The notes beneath the pieces are model-generated. The model had not been told where the DNA came from. It was given only the letters and a program-made list of their open reading frames with translations, and ran no database searches. Of a DNA stretch of 64,000 nt, positions 17,863 through 25,760 are shown piece after piece. The position numbers were made by a program, and so were the translations under genes. Each line of letters starts with the position of its first letter. Within the stretch, counting starts at the first letter, position 1. Where the stretch lies: assembly GCA_018815245.1 (NCBI GenBank), contig JAHIXK010000010.1:1-64000 (forward strand), in the 5' to 3' direction. This stretch comes from Gammaproteobacteria bacterium. Lineage in GTDB: Bacteria > Pseudomonadota > Gammaproteobacteria > Burkholderiales > Burkholderiaceae_B.

Positions 17863-19035
17863 ATGGGTAAACAAACAATGCGGCTTCGCGAGTTCTTGGT
17901 ACGGCGCCTTTTCATCTGGCTGGGTCTGTGGGCCATGTTCTGCGTGATCGTAGTGTTCACCATGGGTCAACGGGACGTGAAGGCCGAGTACACAGCAGCC
18001 TCTGCACTGGTCGACGACCTTCATGGTGCACTGAAACAAGTCGAGCCCCTTGGCAACCTGGAGCTGCAAAGGCTGCGGCAACAACTGGCCGAAAACAAGG
18101 CCGGGCAAGAACGCAAGGAAACGCGGCGGGAATTGTTGCTGCTTAGCACCATGCTGCTGCTGATGGCAGCGGGCAGCGGTGCTGTGGTGTGGTATTCGCT
18201 CAAACCCGCCTTGAACAGGCCGCTGCAGGAACTGGTTCAATGGCTTGGCGACTATGAAAAATCCGAACGAAACCCATCAACGCCGGCCCCCGCCTCTCCA
18301 CGGCTTCAGGATTTCAAGATAGACGAACTGCAAAGCATTCACCTCAGCGTGTCGCAATTGATTCACACCCTTGAAAAGGAACAAAAAAGAAGCAGCGAAC
18401 TGCTTAACCACGTCATTGATGTGCAGGAAAAAGAAAGGCAAACCATTGCCCAGGATCTGCACGATTACTTCGGGCAATCGCTTACATCCATTTCGGTCAA
18501 CTCAGCTTTTCTGGTCAAAAGCACGCAAACCAACACCCAAGAGGCTGCAAAAGCCGTGCACGATCAGGCACAGGAAATGATGGGTTGGTTGCGCAGTTCC
18601 CTGCGTGAACTGAAACCACATTTGCTGCTCGAGGTTTCCCTGCGGGATGCCGCACTTGATTTGCTGGACAACTGGGCTCGCAGACACGGCTGGTATGTCG
18701 ATTTCTCTTGGGCCCCCAACACCCCGGAATTGAATCTTGAAGCACCAATCGCCGTTTACCGCACACTGCAAGAAGCATTGACCAATGCCGCAAAACACAC
18801 GCAGGCCAAAAATGTCAAAGTGTTGGCAGGGTTTGATTCAAACAGCACAGAATTCATTTTGATTGTTGAAAACGATGGCGTGGAAAACAGCAACCCGATC
18901 AACCCATCGCTGGGGCTGACCGGCATTCAGCAACGGATCAGCAGCCTGGGCGGGCGCGTGCGCTGGAAAGTGCAAGGCAACACCTTTGTGCTGACCTGCT
19001 ACCTGCCAGCCGCCGGAGAACAGAATGCAGCTTGA
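17863..19035 (+). CDS. NarX-type membrane sensor histidine kinase (HisKA_3)
   Basis: A 390-residue kinase. Two membrane helices (about 15-37 and 88-110) enclose a short helical periplasmic part. A linker and coiled region lead to the HisKA_3 dimer domain with QERQ/TIAQDLHDYFGQSL (phospho-His in DLHDYFG). The ATPase domain has the N-box EALTNAAKH and a G-box LGLTGIQQRI. It partners the response regulator whose gene overlaps its end by 11 bases. The ATG at 17863 is taken as start; ATG 17878 is an alternative. It faces away from the TonB gene and is followed by a TRAP operon, which may be its target. Confidence 0.85.
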   Translation: MGKQTMRLREFLVRRLFIWLGLWAMFCVIVVFTMGQRDVKAEYTAASALVDDLHGALKQVEPLGNLELQRLRQQLAENKAGQERKETRRELLLLSTMLLLMAAGSGAVVWYSLKPALNRPLQELVQWLGDYEKSERNPSTPAPASPRLQDFKIDELQSIHLSVSQLIHTLEKEQKRSSELLNHVIDVQEKERQTIAQDLHDYFGQSLTSISVNSAFLVKSTQTNTQEAAKAVHDQAQEMMGWLRSSLRELKPHLLLEVSLRDAALDLLDNWARRHGWYVDFSWAPNTPELNLEAPIAVYRTLQEALTNAAKHTQAKNVKVLAGFDSNSTEFILIVENDGVENSNPINPSLGLTGIQQRISSLGGRVRWKVQGNTFVLTCYLPAAGEQNAA

Positions 19036-19648
19036 ATCACGAATCATTCTGGTGGACGACCACGCCGCCGTGCGATCGGGTTACAAACGCTTTATCGATT
19101 CAGAAAGTGACATGGTGGTGGTTGGCGAAGCGGGCAACGCCGACCTGGCATTTGCCCTGCTGAAAACCCAGCCCTGCGACGTCCTGGTGCTGGACATCAG
19201 CATGCCTGGGCAAAGTGGCCTGGAACTGATCAAGCGTGTACGCCTGAAATGGCCCGCGCTGGCTGTAGTGGTTCTTTCCATGCACGACAGCCCCGTGGTG
19301 GCCGCCAAAGCCCTTGAACAAGGCGCACGGGCGTACATCACCAAATCGAGTGACCCCAATGAGCTAATCCTCGGCATTCGCAAAGCCTTGGGTGAACAAA
19401 CTTACGTGTCCAAAGATGTTCAAGCTCAAACCAGCGGGCTTACACCACGCGAGGTGGACGTGGTTCGCCTGCTGGTGGAAGGGCACACCATCGACCAAGT
19501 CGCCACCAGCTTGGGTATCAGCAGCAAAACAGTGAGCAACAACCTGTCGCAGATTCGCCAAAAAGTTGGGGTTCAAACCGATTTTGAACTTGCATTTTGG
19601 GCGTGGAGCCAGGGGTTTGCACGCAAACCGCCGGGCTTTGGGGAATAA
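19025..19648 (+). CDS. NarL/LuxR-type response regulator
   Basis: A 207-residue regulator with a receiver domain (acid pair D11/D12, phospho-acceptor D57, conserved Lys in KSSDP) and a C-terminal LuxR helix-turn-helix (LTPREVDVVRLLVEGHTIDQVATSLGISSKTVSNNL split over about 140-175). It overlaps the kinase gene by 11 bases, so the two are translated together. It likely controls the TAXI-TRAP operon starting 140 bases downstream, where repeats that could be binding sites are visible. Confidence 0.88.
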   Translation: MQLESRIILVDDHAAVRSGYKRFIDSESDMVVVGEAGNADLAFALLKTQPCDVLVLDISMPGQSGLELIKRVRLKWPALAVVVLSMHDSPVVAAKALEQGARAYITKSSDPNELILGIRKALGEQTYVSKDVQAQTSGLTPREVDVVRLLVEGHTIDQVATSLGISSKTVSNNLSQIRQKVGVQTDFELAFWAWSQGFARKPPGFGE

Positions 19649-19671
19649 GTCAAAGCACATTCGGTCATTCG

Positions 19672-19696
19672 TATTTTCCCGTATTTTAGGAAAATA
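19672..19696. promoter_or_regulatory. Repeat element upstream of the TRAP operon, candidate response-regulator site
   Basis: Perfect 8-bp arms TATTTTCC and GGAAAATA enclose 9 bases, and inside is a direct repeat CGTATTTT spaced 10 bases (one helix turn). It could be a LuxR-type operator or, less likely given the AU-rich stem, a weak hairpin ending the regulator transcript. Confidence 0.4.
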
Positions 19697-19787
19697 TCGG
19701 TACATGCGCCTTGCAACCTTTGACATTCTCGGGGATATTCAACCCACAACCAAAAAACATGACAACACTTCTCAGGAGGAATCCCGC

Positions 19788-20744
19788 ATGATGCTTCGCA
19801 AAGCGAAAACTGCAATTCTGGCCGCGGCCATCACTGGCCTGGCCTTCGCAGCAACCCCAGCCAAAGCAGAATTCATCAACATTCTGACCGGTGGTACATC
19901 CGGCATTTACTACCCAATCGGCGTGGCCTTGTCCAAGGTGTACGGTGACAACATCAAAGGTGCACGTACTCAAGTGCAAGCCACCAAGGCTTCTGTTGAA
20001 AACCTGAACCTTCTGCAACAAGGCCGTGGTGAACTGGGTATTTCCTTGGGTGACTCAGTGAAGCTGGCCTGGGAAGGCAACGAAGAAGCAGGTTTCAAAA
20101 CACCGCTGAACAAACTGCGTGGCATTGCCGCGATTTACCCCAATTACGTTCAAATTGTGGCTTCCAAGGCTTCCGGTATCACATCGCTTGAGCAACTGAA
20201 AGGCAAGGGTTTGTCTGTCGGTGCGGCGAAATCAGGTACTGAATTGAATGCCCGTGCAATTTTGGGTGCGGCCGGCATGACCTACAAGGATTTGGGCAAG
20301 ACCGAATACTTGCCCTATGCCGAATCAGTTGAACTGATGAAAAACCGCCAACTGGATGCGACCCTGCAATCTGCCGGCTTGGGCGTGGCCTCGCTGAAAG
20401 ACTTGTCATCGTCCATGGAAATCAACATGGTGGCCGTGCCCGCCAGTGTCGTGAAAAAGCTCGGTGCTCCCTACGTGGAAGGCACCATTCCAGCAGGTAC
20501 TTACCAGGGCCAGGACAAAGACGTGCCCACAGCGGCTGTTGTGAACTTCCTGATTACACATTCGGAAGTTTCCGATGAAACCGCCTACCAGATGACCAAA
20601 CTGCTTTGGGAAAACCTGCCCGCATTGCGTTCCGCGCACAAAGCGGCAAACGCCATCAAATTTGAGAACGCCCTTCAAGGCATGCCTGTGCCACTGCACC
20701 CCGGTGCGGAAAAGTTCTACAAAGAAAAAGGTTTGATCAAGTAA
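19788..20744 (+). CDS. TAXI-family TRAP transporter solute receptor
   Basis: A 318-residue periplasmic binding protein. The start ATG at 19788 has a strong AGGAGGA site 7 bases upstream and gives a signal peptide ending TPAKAEF. The mature protein begins INILTGGTSGIYYPIG, the signature of TAXI receptors, and has VGAAKSGTELNARAIL in the ligand cleft. TAXI-TRAP systems take up organic acids such as glutamate-type or C4 substrates using the sodium or proton gradient. The permease and a DUF1850 gene follow. A terminator-like hairpin after this gene likely keeps receptor levels above permease levels. Confidence 0.93.
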   Translation: MMLRKAKTAILAAAITGLAFAATPAKAEFINILTGGTSGIYYPIGVALSKVYGDNIKGARTQVQATKASVENLNLLQQGRGELGISLGDSVKLAWEGNEEAGFKTPLNKLRGIAAIYPNYVQIVASKASGITSLEQLKGKGLSVGAAKSGTELNARAILGAAGMTYKDLGKTEYLPYAESVELMKNRQLDATLQSAGLGVASLKDLSSSMEINMVAVPASVVKKLGAPYVEGTIPAGTYQGQDKDVPTAAVVNFLITHSEVSDETAYQMTKLLWENLPALRSAHKAANAIKFENALQGMPVPLHPGAEKFYKEKGLIK

Positions 20745-20767
20745 TCGAACAGCAAATGTAGTCGCCG

Positions 20768-20827
20768 CACCCCGCCGGGGTGTGGCTTGCAACCTCAGTT
20801 ACCGCACAGCCCGTTCCGGGCTTTTTG
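20768..20827 (+). terminator. Tandem hairpins with U-run between TRAP receptor and permease genes
   Basis: A first hairpin CACCCC-GCC-GGGGTG (20768-20782) is followed by AGCCCG-TTC-CGGGCT (20808-20822) and TTTTGTCT. The second is a classic intrinsic terminator that ends only a few bases before the permease ATG at 20831. It is probably a partial terminator, giving more receptor than permease mRNA, and it may also hide the permease start. Confidence 0.65.
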
Positions 20828-20830
20828 TCT

Positions 20831-22930
20831 ATGTCCAATATACCCAATTCCATACCAGCCGAAGCAGCAACAGGTTTCCATGACCCCACCTCAGCGGGCT
20901 TCTCCAAGTCGTTTGAAGGTCGATTTTTATTCTGGATAGCGGTTGCTTTCTCGACCTTTCAAATTGCAACAGCAGCACACCTGTTCGATTTACCAAGCCA
21001 GGTGCAACGCGCGTGCCACGTTGGCTTCCTGCTGCTGCTGACATTTCCACTGATCGCCATCAACAAACATGTGGCGCTTAAAGCAATCGCCTGGATACTC
21101 GCACTATCCGCTGTTGTTATCGCAGGTTACCAGTGGGTTGAATACGAACCCTTGCTGGTTCGTGCCGGGGACCCCACTGAACTGGACATTTATCTGGGCG
21201 TAATTGCACTTGCCACTGTTTTTGTGGCGACGTGGCAATTGATGGGCCCAGCCTTGCCGATTATTTGTGGTACGTTTTTCGCCTACTGCCTGTTTGGCCA
21301 GTACCTGCCCGCGCCATTTGACCACCGTGGTTACGACTTCCACCAAGTCATCGAACACATGGCCTATGGCACCGAGGGCATTTACGGCATTCCAACCTAT
21401 GTGTCGGCCTCCTATATCTTCCTGTTCATCCTGTTCGGTGCTTTCCTTGAAAAAGCCGGCATGATCAAACTGTTCACCGACTTCGCGCTCGGCCTGGTTG
21501 GGCATGCACAAGGTGGCGCAGCCAAGGTTGCGGTGGTGTCGTCAGCACTCATGGGCACCATTTCGGGTTCAGGGGTGGCCAACGTGGTTACCACAGGTCA
21601 ATTCACCATTCCATTGATGAAGCGCTTTGGCTACCGGGCTGCCTTTGCGGGCGGTGTTGAAGCCACCGCATCCATGGGCGGGCAACTGATGCCCCCGGTG
21701 ATGGGTGCAGTGGCCTTCATCATGGCCGAAACACTGGGTGTACCCTATTCCGAAATTGTAAAGGCCGCCATCATTCCGGCCATTCTTTACTTCTTTGGCG
21801 CATTCTGGATGGTTCACCTAGAAGCGGGAAAACACGGCCTTAAAGGGCTGGAGAAAAAAGACCTGCCCAACCCATGGAAAGCCGTGAAAGAGCAATGGTA
21901 CTTGGTGATTCCTCTGGCGGCGCTGGTGTGGTTGCTGGTGGGTGGATATACGCCCTTGTTCGCCGGTACGGTGGGCCTGGCCTTCACCGTGGTTCTTATT
22001 CTGGGTGCATCGATTGCCATTGGTTTGCCTGGCACCGTGATCCGCATTTTGTTCTGGATCGGCTTGGGCGTCGTGTGTGCGGCATTCCTGCAATTTGGCA
22101 TTTGGGTCATCGCAGGCGCAATCATTGCCCTGATCGCTGTGAACGCATTGAAAAAAGGCGGGCGTGAAACACTGGTTGCCTGCCGCGATTCACTGGCAGA
22201 CGGCGCAAAATCGGCCCTTCCCGTGGGGGTTGCGTGTGCCATGGTGGGCATTATCATTGGCACCATGACGTTGACAGGGGCGGCCAACACGTTTGGTCAG
22301 TTCGTGGTCAGCGTGGGGGAAAACAGCCTGTTCCTGTCGCTGGTTTTGACCATGCTAACCTGCCTGTTACTCGGCATGGGCATTCCAACCATTCCGAACT
22401 ACATCATCACTTCCAGCATTGCGGGCCCAGCGCTTGAACAATTGGGTGTGCCCCTGATAGTCAGCCACATGTTTGTGTTCTACTTTGGCATTCTGGCCGA
22501 CCTGACCCCACCAGTGGCCCTGGCCTGCTTTGCAGCCGCACCGATAGCGAAAGAACGGGGGCTGACCATTTCCATAGAAGCGGTAAAAATTGCAGCAGCA
22601 GGTTTTGTGATCCCGTTCATGGCCGTGTACACACCCAGCCTGATGCTTCAGGACGGCGGCCCTTTGGCGGCTGATATAGGCTACGTTCCAGCAGTGATGT
22701 ATATCGTGTTCAAAACCGTGATCGCGATTGCCTTGTGGGGTGCCGCAGTCATTGGCTTCCTGGGTGCGAAGCTGCCAGTATGGCTACGAGTACTGTCCAT
22801 GGCCGCGTCATTCACCCTGATAGCGGCCCTGCCAGTGACTGATGAAATCGGATTTGTATTGGCAGCCGTGTTTGCCTTCCTGGCTTGGCGCAACATGCGT
22901 GCAACAAAAGGCAAACTGCAAACTGCATGA
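20831..22930 (+). CDS. TRAP transporter fused permease (4TM/12TM)
   Basis: A 699-residue inner-membrane protein in which the small (DctQ-like) and large (DctM-like) TRAP subunits are fused, as usual for TAXI systems. The DctM part contains the conserved GTISGSGVANVVTTGQFTIP and a second LLGMGIPTIPNYIITSS segment. At least 15 hydrophobic helices are present. ATG 20831 directly follows an intrinsic terminator hairpin and lacks a clear ribosome site; a GTG at 20780 in frame would put the hairpins inside the gene. It overlaps the DUF1850 gene by 4 bases. Confidence 0.92.
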   Translation: MSNIPNSIPAEAATGFHDPTSAGFSKSFEGRFLFWIAVAFSTFQIATAAHLFDLPSQVQRACHVGFLLLLTFPLIAINKHVALKAIAWILALSAVVIAGYQWVEYEPLLVRAGDPTELDIYLGVIALATVFVATWQLMGPALPIICGTFFAYCLFGQYLPAPFDHRGYDFHQVIEHMAYGTEGIYGIPTYVSASYIFLFILFGAFLEKAGMIKLFTDFALGLVGHAQGGAAKVAVVSSALMGTISGSGVANVVTTGQFTIPLMKRFGYRAAFAGGVEATASMGGQLMPPVMGAVAFIMAETLGVPYSEIVKAAIIPAILYFFGAFWMVHLEAGKHGLKGLEKKDLPNPWKAVKEQWYLVIPLAALVWLLVGGYTPLFAGTVGLAFTVVLILGASIAIGLPGTVIRILFWIGLGVVCAAFLQFGIWVIAGAIIALIAVNALKKGGRETLVACRDSLADGAKSALPVGVACAMVGIIIGTMTLTGAANTFGQFVVSVGENSLFLSLVLTMLTCLLLGMGIPTIPNYIITSSIAGPALEQLGVPLIVSHMFVFYFGILADLTPPVALACFAAAPIAKERGLTISIEAVKIAAAGFVIPFMAVYTPSLMLQDGGPLAADIGYVPAVMYIVFKTVIAIALWGAAVIGFLGAKLPVWLRVLSMAASFTLIAALPVTDEIGFVLAAVFAFLAWRNMRATKGKLQTA

Positions 22931-23322
22931 GCGTGTGTGTGTTCATCGCCGGGAAATCAGCAGCCTGCCTGGCAGGCCTGTTGTTTTCCCTGAGCTGGAC
23001 ACACTCGATTGAAAAAACAAAATGGATAGAACACTGGCAAGTTCAAAATGAACAACTGGTGTTGCAAGAAACTTTTGTGAAAGGCAGCGGTGCTGGAATT
23101 GACCCGGCACCGACTGCTGTTCTTGACAATGGATGGTATCGCTGGAAACCTTTGCAAGCGGTTGAACTGTCCTCGCTGTCATTGGCCAATTCTGAATTAA
23201 CACCCGACAACTGGATGCTTTGTGCGCTTGATTCGGTGACTCGCGAGACAGGTGAGTGCATTGATTTTGCGAAGTTCGAAGATCGCGGTGTTGAGTCGTT
23301 CACGATCAAGCCGTGCCCGTGA
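22927..23322 (+). CDS. DUF1850 protein, accessory of TAXI-TRAP transporter
   Basis: A 131-residue protein with an N-terminal hydrophobic segment and the DUF1850 pattern (LTHSIEKT-like SWTHSIEKTKWIEHW, then LQETFVKGSGAGIDP). DUF1850 proteins are almost always encoded beside TAXI-TRAP permeases; their role is unknown. The gene starts inside the permease stop codon (ATGA overlap), so it is translationally coupled. Membrane-anchored or periplasmic. Confidence 0.8.
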   Translation: MSVCVFIAGKSAACLAGLLFSLSWTHSIEKTKWIEHWQVQNEQLVLQETFVKGSGAGIDPAPTAVLDNGWYRWKPLQAVELSSLSLANSELTPDNWMLCALDSVTRETGECIDFAKFEDRGVESFTIKPCP

Positions 23323-23847
23323 CTGAATTCGAAGTCGCGCCCTTTCTATCTGCATTCGCAAAGTCGCAAGCCGTACTCCCCCTGAAAGCCTGAATACCCC
23401 CTGATTGAATATCACACTGACTCACCGACCCCGGCAAAACAAATGGCCGGGCCTCGGTGTCGGCTTGACGCCGAACGTGGCGTGCGAATTCAAACTGGCA
23501 GGCTTTCTTGAAGGCGGAGTGACGGCGGTGCGAACCTCGCAAATGCTGAAAACGGGCAGGTTTTCTTGATCGGCGCTGCGAGGGCATTGCCACCTGAGCG
23601 CGCTGGCAAAGGCGTTGGTGCAACACGAGGCTTGGGTGCTGCACCAGCTGGCCGGCTTTGCAAGGCTTCCCGGCGGCTTCGCAGCGAGGGGCGATCCGCA
23701 GGATCGATGCGAAGACGCTTAAGCGTTTCGCATACCCCAAGCCAGAAGCATCAAACCGGAATCAGAAGACTTGCTTAAGGCCAGCCGGTGCAGCACCCAA
23801 GCCTCGCCAAGCAACGAGCAACGCGCAACGAACACCAGCCTCTGCCC
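23323..23847. repeat. Non-coding stretch with a long inverted repeat and smaller hairpins
   Basis: No supported gene. Main structure: arms of 28 bp at 23626-23653 and 23779-23806, complementary with one mismatch, around a 125-bp loop. Inside the loop are CGATCC-GCA-GGATCG near 23691-23705 and an ATGCGAA...TTCGCAT stem around 23707-23732. Earlier lies CCCGGC...GCCGGG (23430-23451) and two similar copies of a GGCAGG-TTTCTTGA phrase near 23500 and 23555. It is G+C-richer than its neighbours. It could be a structured RNA, a dispersed genomic repeat or a remnant miniature element. Confidence 0.55.
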
Positions 23848-24150
23848 TCAGCCCCCGCCCCGCAAGGTATGCATCTGAAACTGCTTGGAGAAGTGCGCCC
23901 TCGCATCCGCAGGCACGCCTTCGGAGAAAGCCAGCGTCACCTCCATGCGACTTAGCCGCACCAAGGCAATGACCCGATCAGGAAGCGCCTTCCACGCAAT
24001 ACGCGCAGTGCCGCCTTCCACTGTGTAATCAGCGTGAGCAACTTCTTCGACAGTCATCGGAAAAATCGCGGCAAGCATGTGTACCCAGCGGCGCAATTCG
24101 CGCTCGGTGCACGACATATCCAAGGCTTTGTCGGTGTTGAAAATAGCCAT
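23848..24150 (-). CDS. Small uncharacterised protein at the end of the aor operon
   Basis: A 100-residue soluble protein without signal or membrane segment. It has a helical start (CTERELRRWVHMLAAIFP), then strands (HADYTVEGGTARIAWK, RVIALVRLSRMEVTLAF) and ends with GGG. No family recognised. It follows the MoaD-like gene by 6 bases, so it is likely co-transcribed with the aldehyde oxidoreductase and may help cofactor insertion or maturation. Weak ribosome site. Confidence 0.6.
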   Translation of the reverse strand: MAIFNTDKALDMSCTERELRRWVHMLAAIFPMTVEEVAHADYTVEGGTARIAWKALPDRVIALVRLSRMEVTLAFSEGVPADARAHFSKQFQMHTLRGGG

Positions 24151-24156
24151 GCGACA

Positions 24157-24408
24157 CTAACCGCCCGCAATGGGTGGCCAAATGGCCAACACATCGTCGG
24201 GGGTCAATACTTTACTGACACGCTCGGCCTGGTCTACATACACGCCATTGACCAACACAAGGTGGGTCAACTTTTCAGGCAAATGAAACTGGTCGATGAT
24301 TTGTTGCACGGTACTGCCTTCCTGAATCTGAAGGCGAACCGCGTTGTCCACACGGTTCGCCGGCAAATAGTCGGTCAGTGTTGCAAAGAGCTTGAAGGTA
24401 ATTTCCAT
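24157..24408 (-). CDS. MoaD/ThiS-like sulfur-carrier protein
   Basis: An 83-residue ubiquitin-fold protein (MEITFKLFATLTDYLP start) ending in the C-terminal Gly-Gly (PPIAGG) that is adenylated and thiocarboxylated in sulfur carriers. MoaD-type carriers supply the dithiolene sulfurs of molybdopterin. This copy sits in the aor operon, so it probably serves the tungsten-pterin of the aldehyde oxidoreductase. The ATG at 24408 lies within the 3' end of the FAD subunit gene (34-base overlap). Confidence 0.82.
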   Translation of the reverse strand: MEITFKLFATLTDYLPANRVDNAVRLQIQEGSTVQQIIDQFHLPEKLTHLVLVNGVYVDQAERVSKVLTPDDVLAIWPPIAGG

Positions 24409-25760
24409 GTACTTTGTGACTGAGCGCAAGCCAGATAGGCTTCCATTAATCGGGTTGGATCTTCGAGCAAATGGTCTTTCCATTCGCCCAAGTGGATTTT
24501 GCCCTGAATTAGACCCCGCATGACGCCAACGTGGTTCGTTAGCCCCAAACTGGTTGCACCAATCAGCACATCGTCAAAAAATTCCAAGCGCATGTAGGAA
24601 AATTCTTCCTTGTTTTGCAACTCAACACTTTGGCCACCTTCAGCACCCCACCACTGCCCGAACGAGGCAGCAATCAAACCAAGGGTGTCCAGCACGTTCA
24701 TCGCCAGGCTACCCTGTGTTTGCGTGCCCTGCCCCATCATGTTTTGCGCAGCAATGCGTGCATCATCAGCGGCAGCCGGTTGAATCATGTTCACGGTTTT
24801 CTCGCCTGTCGAGAAATCACGAACCTGTGCCACGTCGCCCGCAGCATATACGTCGGCAATATTGGTCTGCATGTGATCGTCCACCAGCAAGCCCTGATCA
24901 ACTTCAAGGCCACTGCCTTCCAGAAAATCAAGGTTGGGCTTCACACCCGTGGCAGAAATCACCAGGTCACATTCCAGCACTTCGCCGTTGGAAAGCCTTG
25001 CCCGCAAGGGCGCGCCATCTTTGGCCATTACGGCGGTACCAAAACCAAGTGCCGAGCCAATTTTATCAATCAAGCCCTGTTGTGCTGCCTGGCTGCCCAC
25101 TTCTATGGCTTCCACTTTGGTAGAACAGTGAACATTCACGCCTTTCTTGATACACCAGTCGCGAATCATGGAACCCGCGCCTTCGGTCATCATGCGGGGC
25201 ACCATGCGGTTGCCCATTTCGACCACGGTCAGCTTCACGCCGCGCAAGGCCAGTGCCTCCATGATGATGCAGCCAATAAAACCTGCGCCCATTTGCAATA
25301 CCCTTGAACCCGGTTTGGCCAGCTCAATAATTTGCCGCGCATTTTCCAGTGTCCAGCACGGGTGTACCCCCGGCAAGTTCACACCGGGAATGGGTGGCGA
25401 AATTGGGCGTGCGCCCGTTGCAATCAGCAGCTTGTCGTATTCCAGTACATCGCCATTGTCGAGCATCACTTTCTTGCCCGCCGTATCAAGCCGGGTAGCG
25501 CGTGCGCGAATTTCCTGAATGTTCTGCTTCTTGAAATGCTCGGGGTCTTTGCGAAGGTAAGTACCATTCTCGCCCACCTTGCCAACCAGCAGGTAAGGAA
25601 TGGCCATGCGGGAGTATGGTGGCTCCGGTTCGGCCCCCACCATCACGATTGAATCGCGAGGCCGCTGCTTGCGAATTTGCTCGGCAGCGACCACCCCCGC
25701 AGGCCCATTACCCAGGATAACGTGCCGCAGCGAACCAGAAACTAGGTTAGTTCCAGTCAT
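24375..25760 (-). CDS. aorC: FAD-dependent NAD(P)H oxidoreductase subunit of aldehyde oxidoreductase (AorC-like)
   Basis: A 461-residue flavoprotein with an FAD motif GNGPAG (about 18-23), the second dinucleotide motif MGAGFIG (about 157-163) and the YAAGDVAQ motif (about 300-307) of the nitrite-reductase-like pyridine nucleotide reductases. In the Aromatoleum aldehyde oxidoreductase, a protein of this type (AorC) links the tungsten enzyme to NAD. It overlaps aorB by 4 bases (ATGA). The extended C-terminus overlaps the sulfur-carrier gene. Role here: passing aldehyde electrons to NAD or another carrier in the cytoplasm. Confidence 0.82.
   Translation of the reverse strand: MTGTNLVSGSLRHVILGNGPAGVVAAEQIRKQRPRDSIVMVGAEPEPPYSRMAIPYLLVGKVGENGTYLRKDPEHFKKQNIQEIRARATRLDTAGKKVMLDNGDVLEYDKLLIATGARPISPPIPGVNLPGVHPCWTLENARQIIELAKPGSRVLQMGAGFIGCIIMEALALRGVKLTVVEMGNRMVPRMMTEGAGSMIRDWCIKKGVNVHCSTKVEAIEVGSQAAQQGLIDKIGSALGFGTAVMAKDGAPLRARLSNGEVLECDLVISATGVKPNLDFLEGSGLEVDQGLLVDDHMQTNIADVYAAGDVAQVRDFSTGEKTVNMIQPAAADDARIAAQNMMGQGTQTQGSLAMNVLDTLGLIAASFGQWWGAEGGQSVELQNKEEFSYMRLEFFDDVLIGATSLGLTNHVGVMRGLIQGKIHLGEWKDHLLEDPTRLMEAYLACAQSQSTWKLPSSSLQH

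Noticed and set aside
23323-23847. CRISPR array
   Set aside because: The repeats are two inverted arms, not regularly spaced direct repeats with unique spacers.
23566-23972. Short overlapping plus-strand frames in the 23323-23847 gap
   Set aside because: They are Arg/Ala-rich, lack ribosome sites and cross the inverted repeat arms; more like a structured non-coding stretch.
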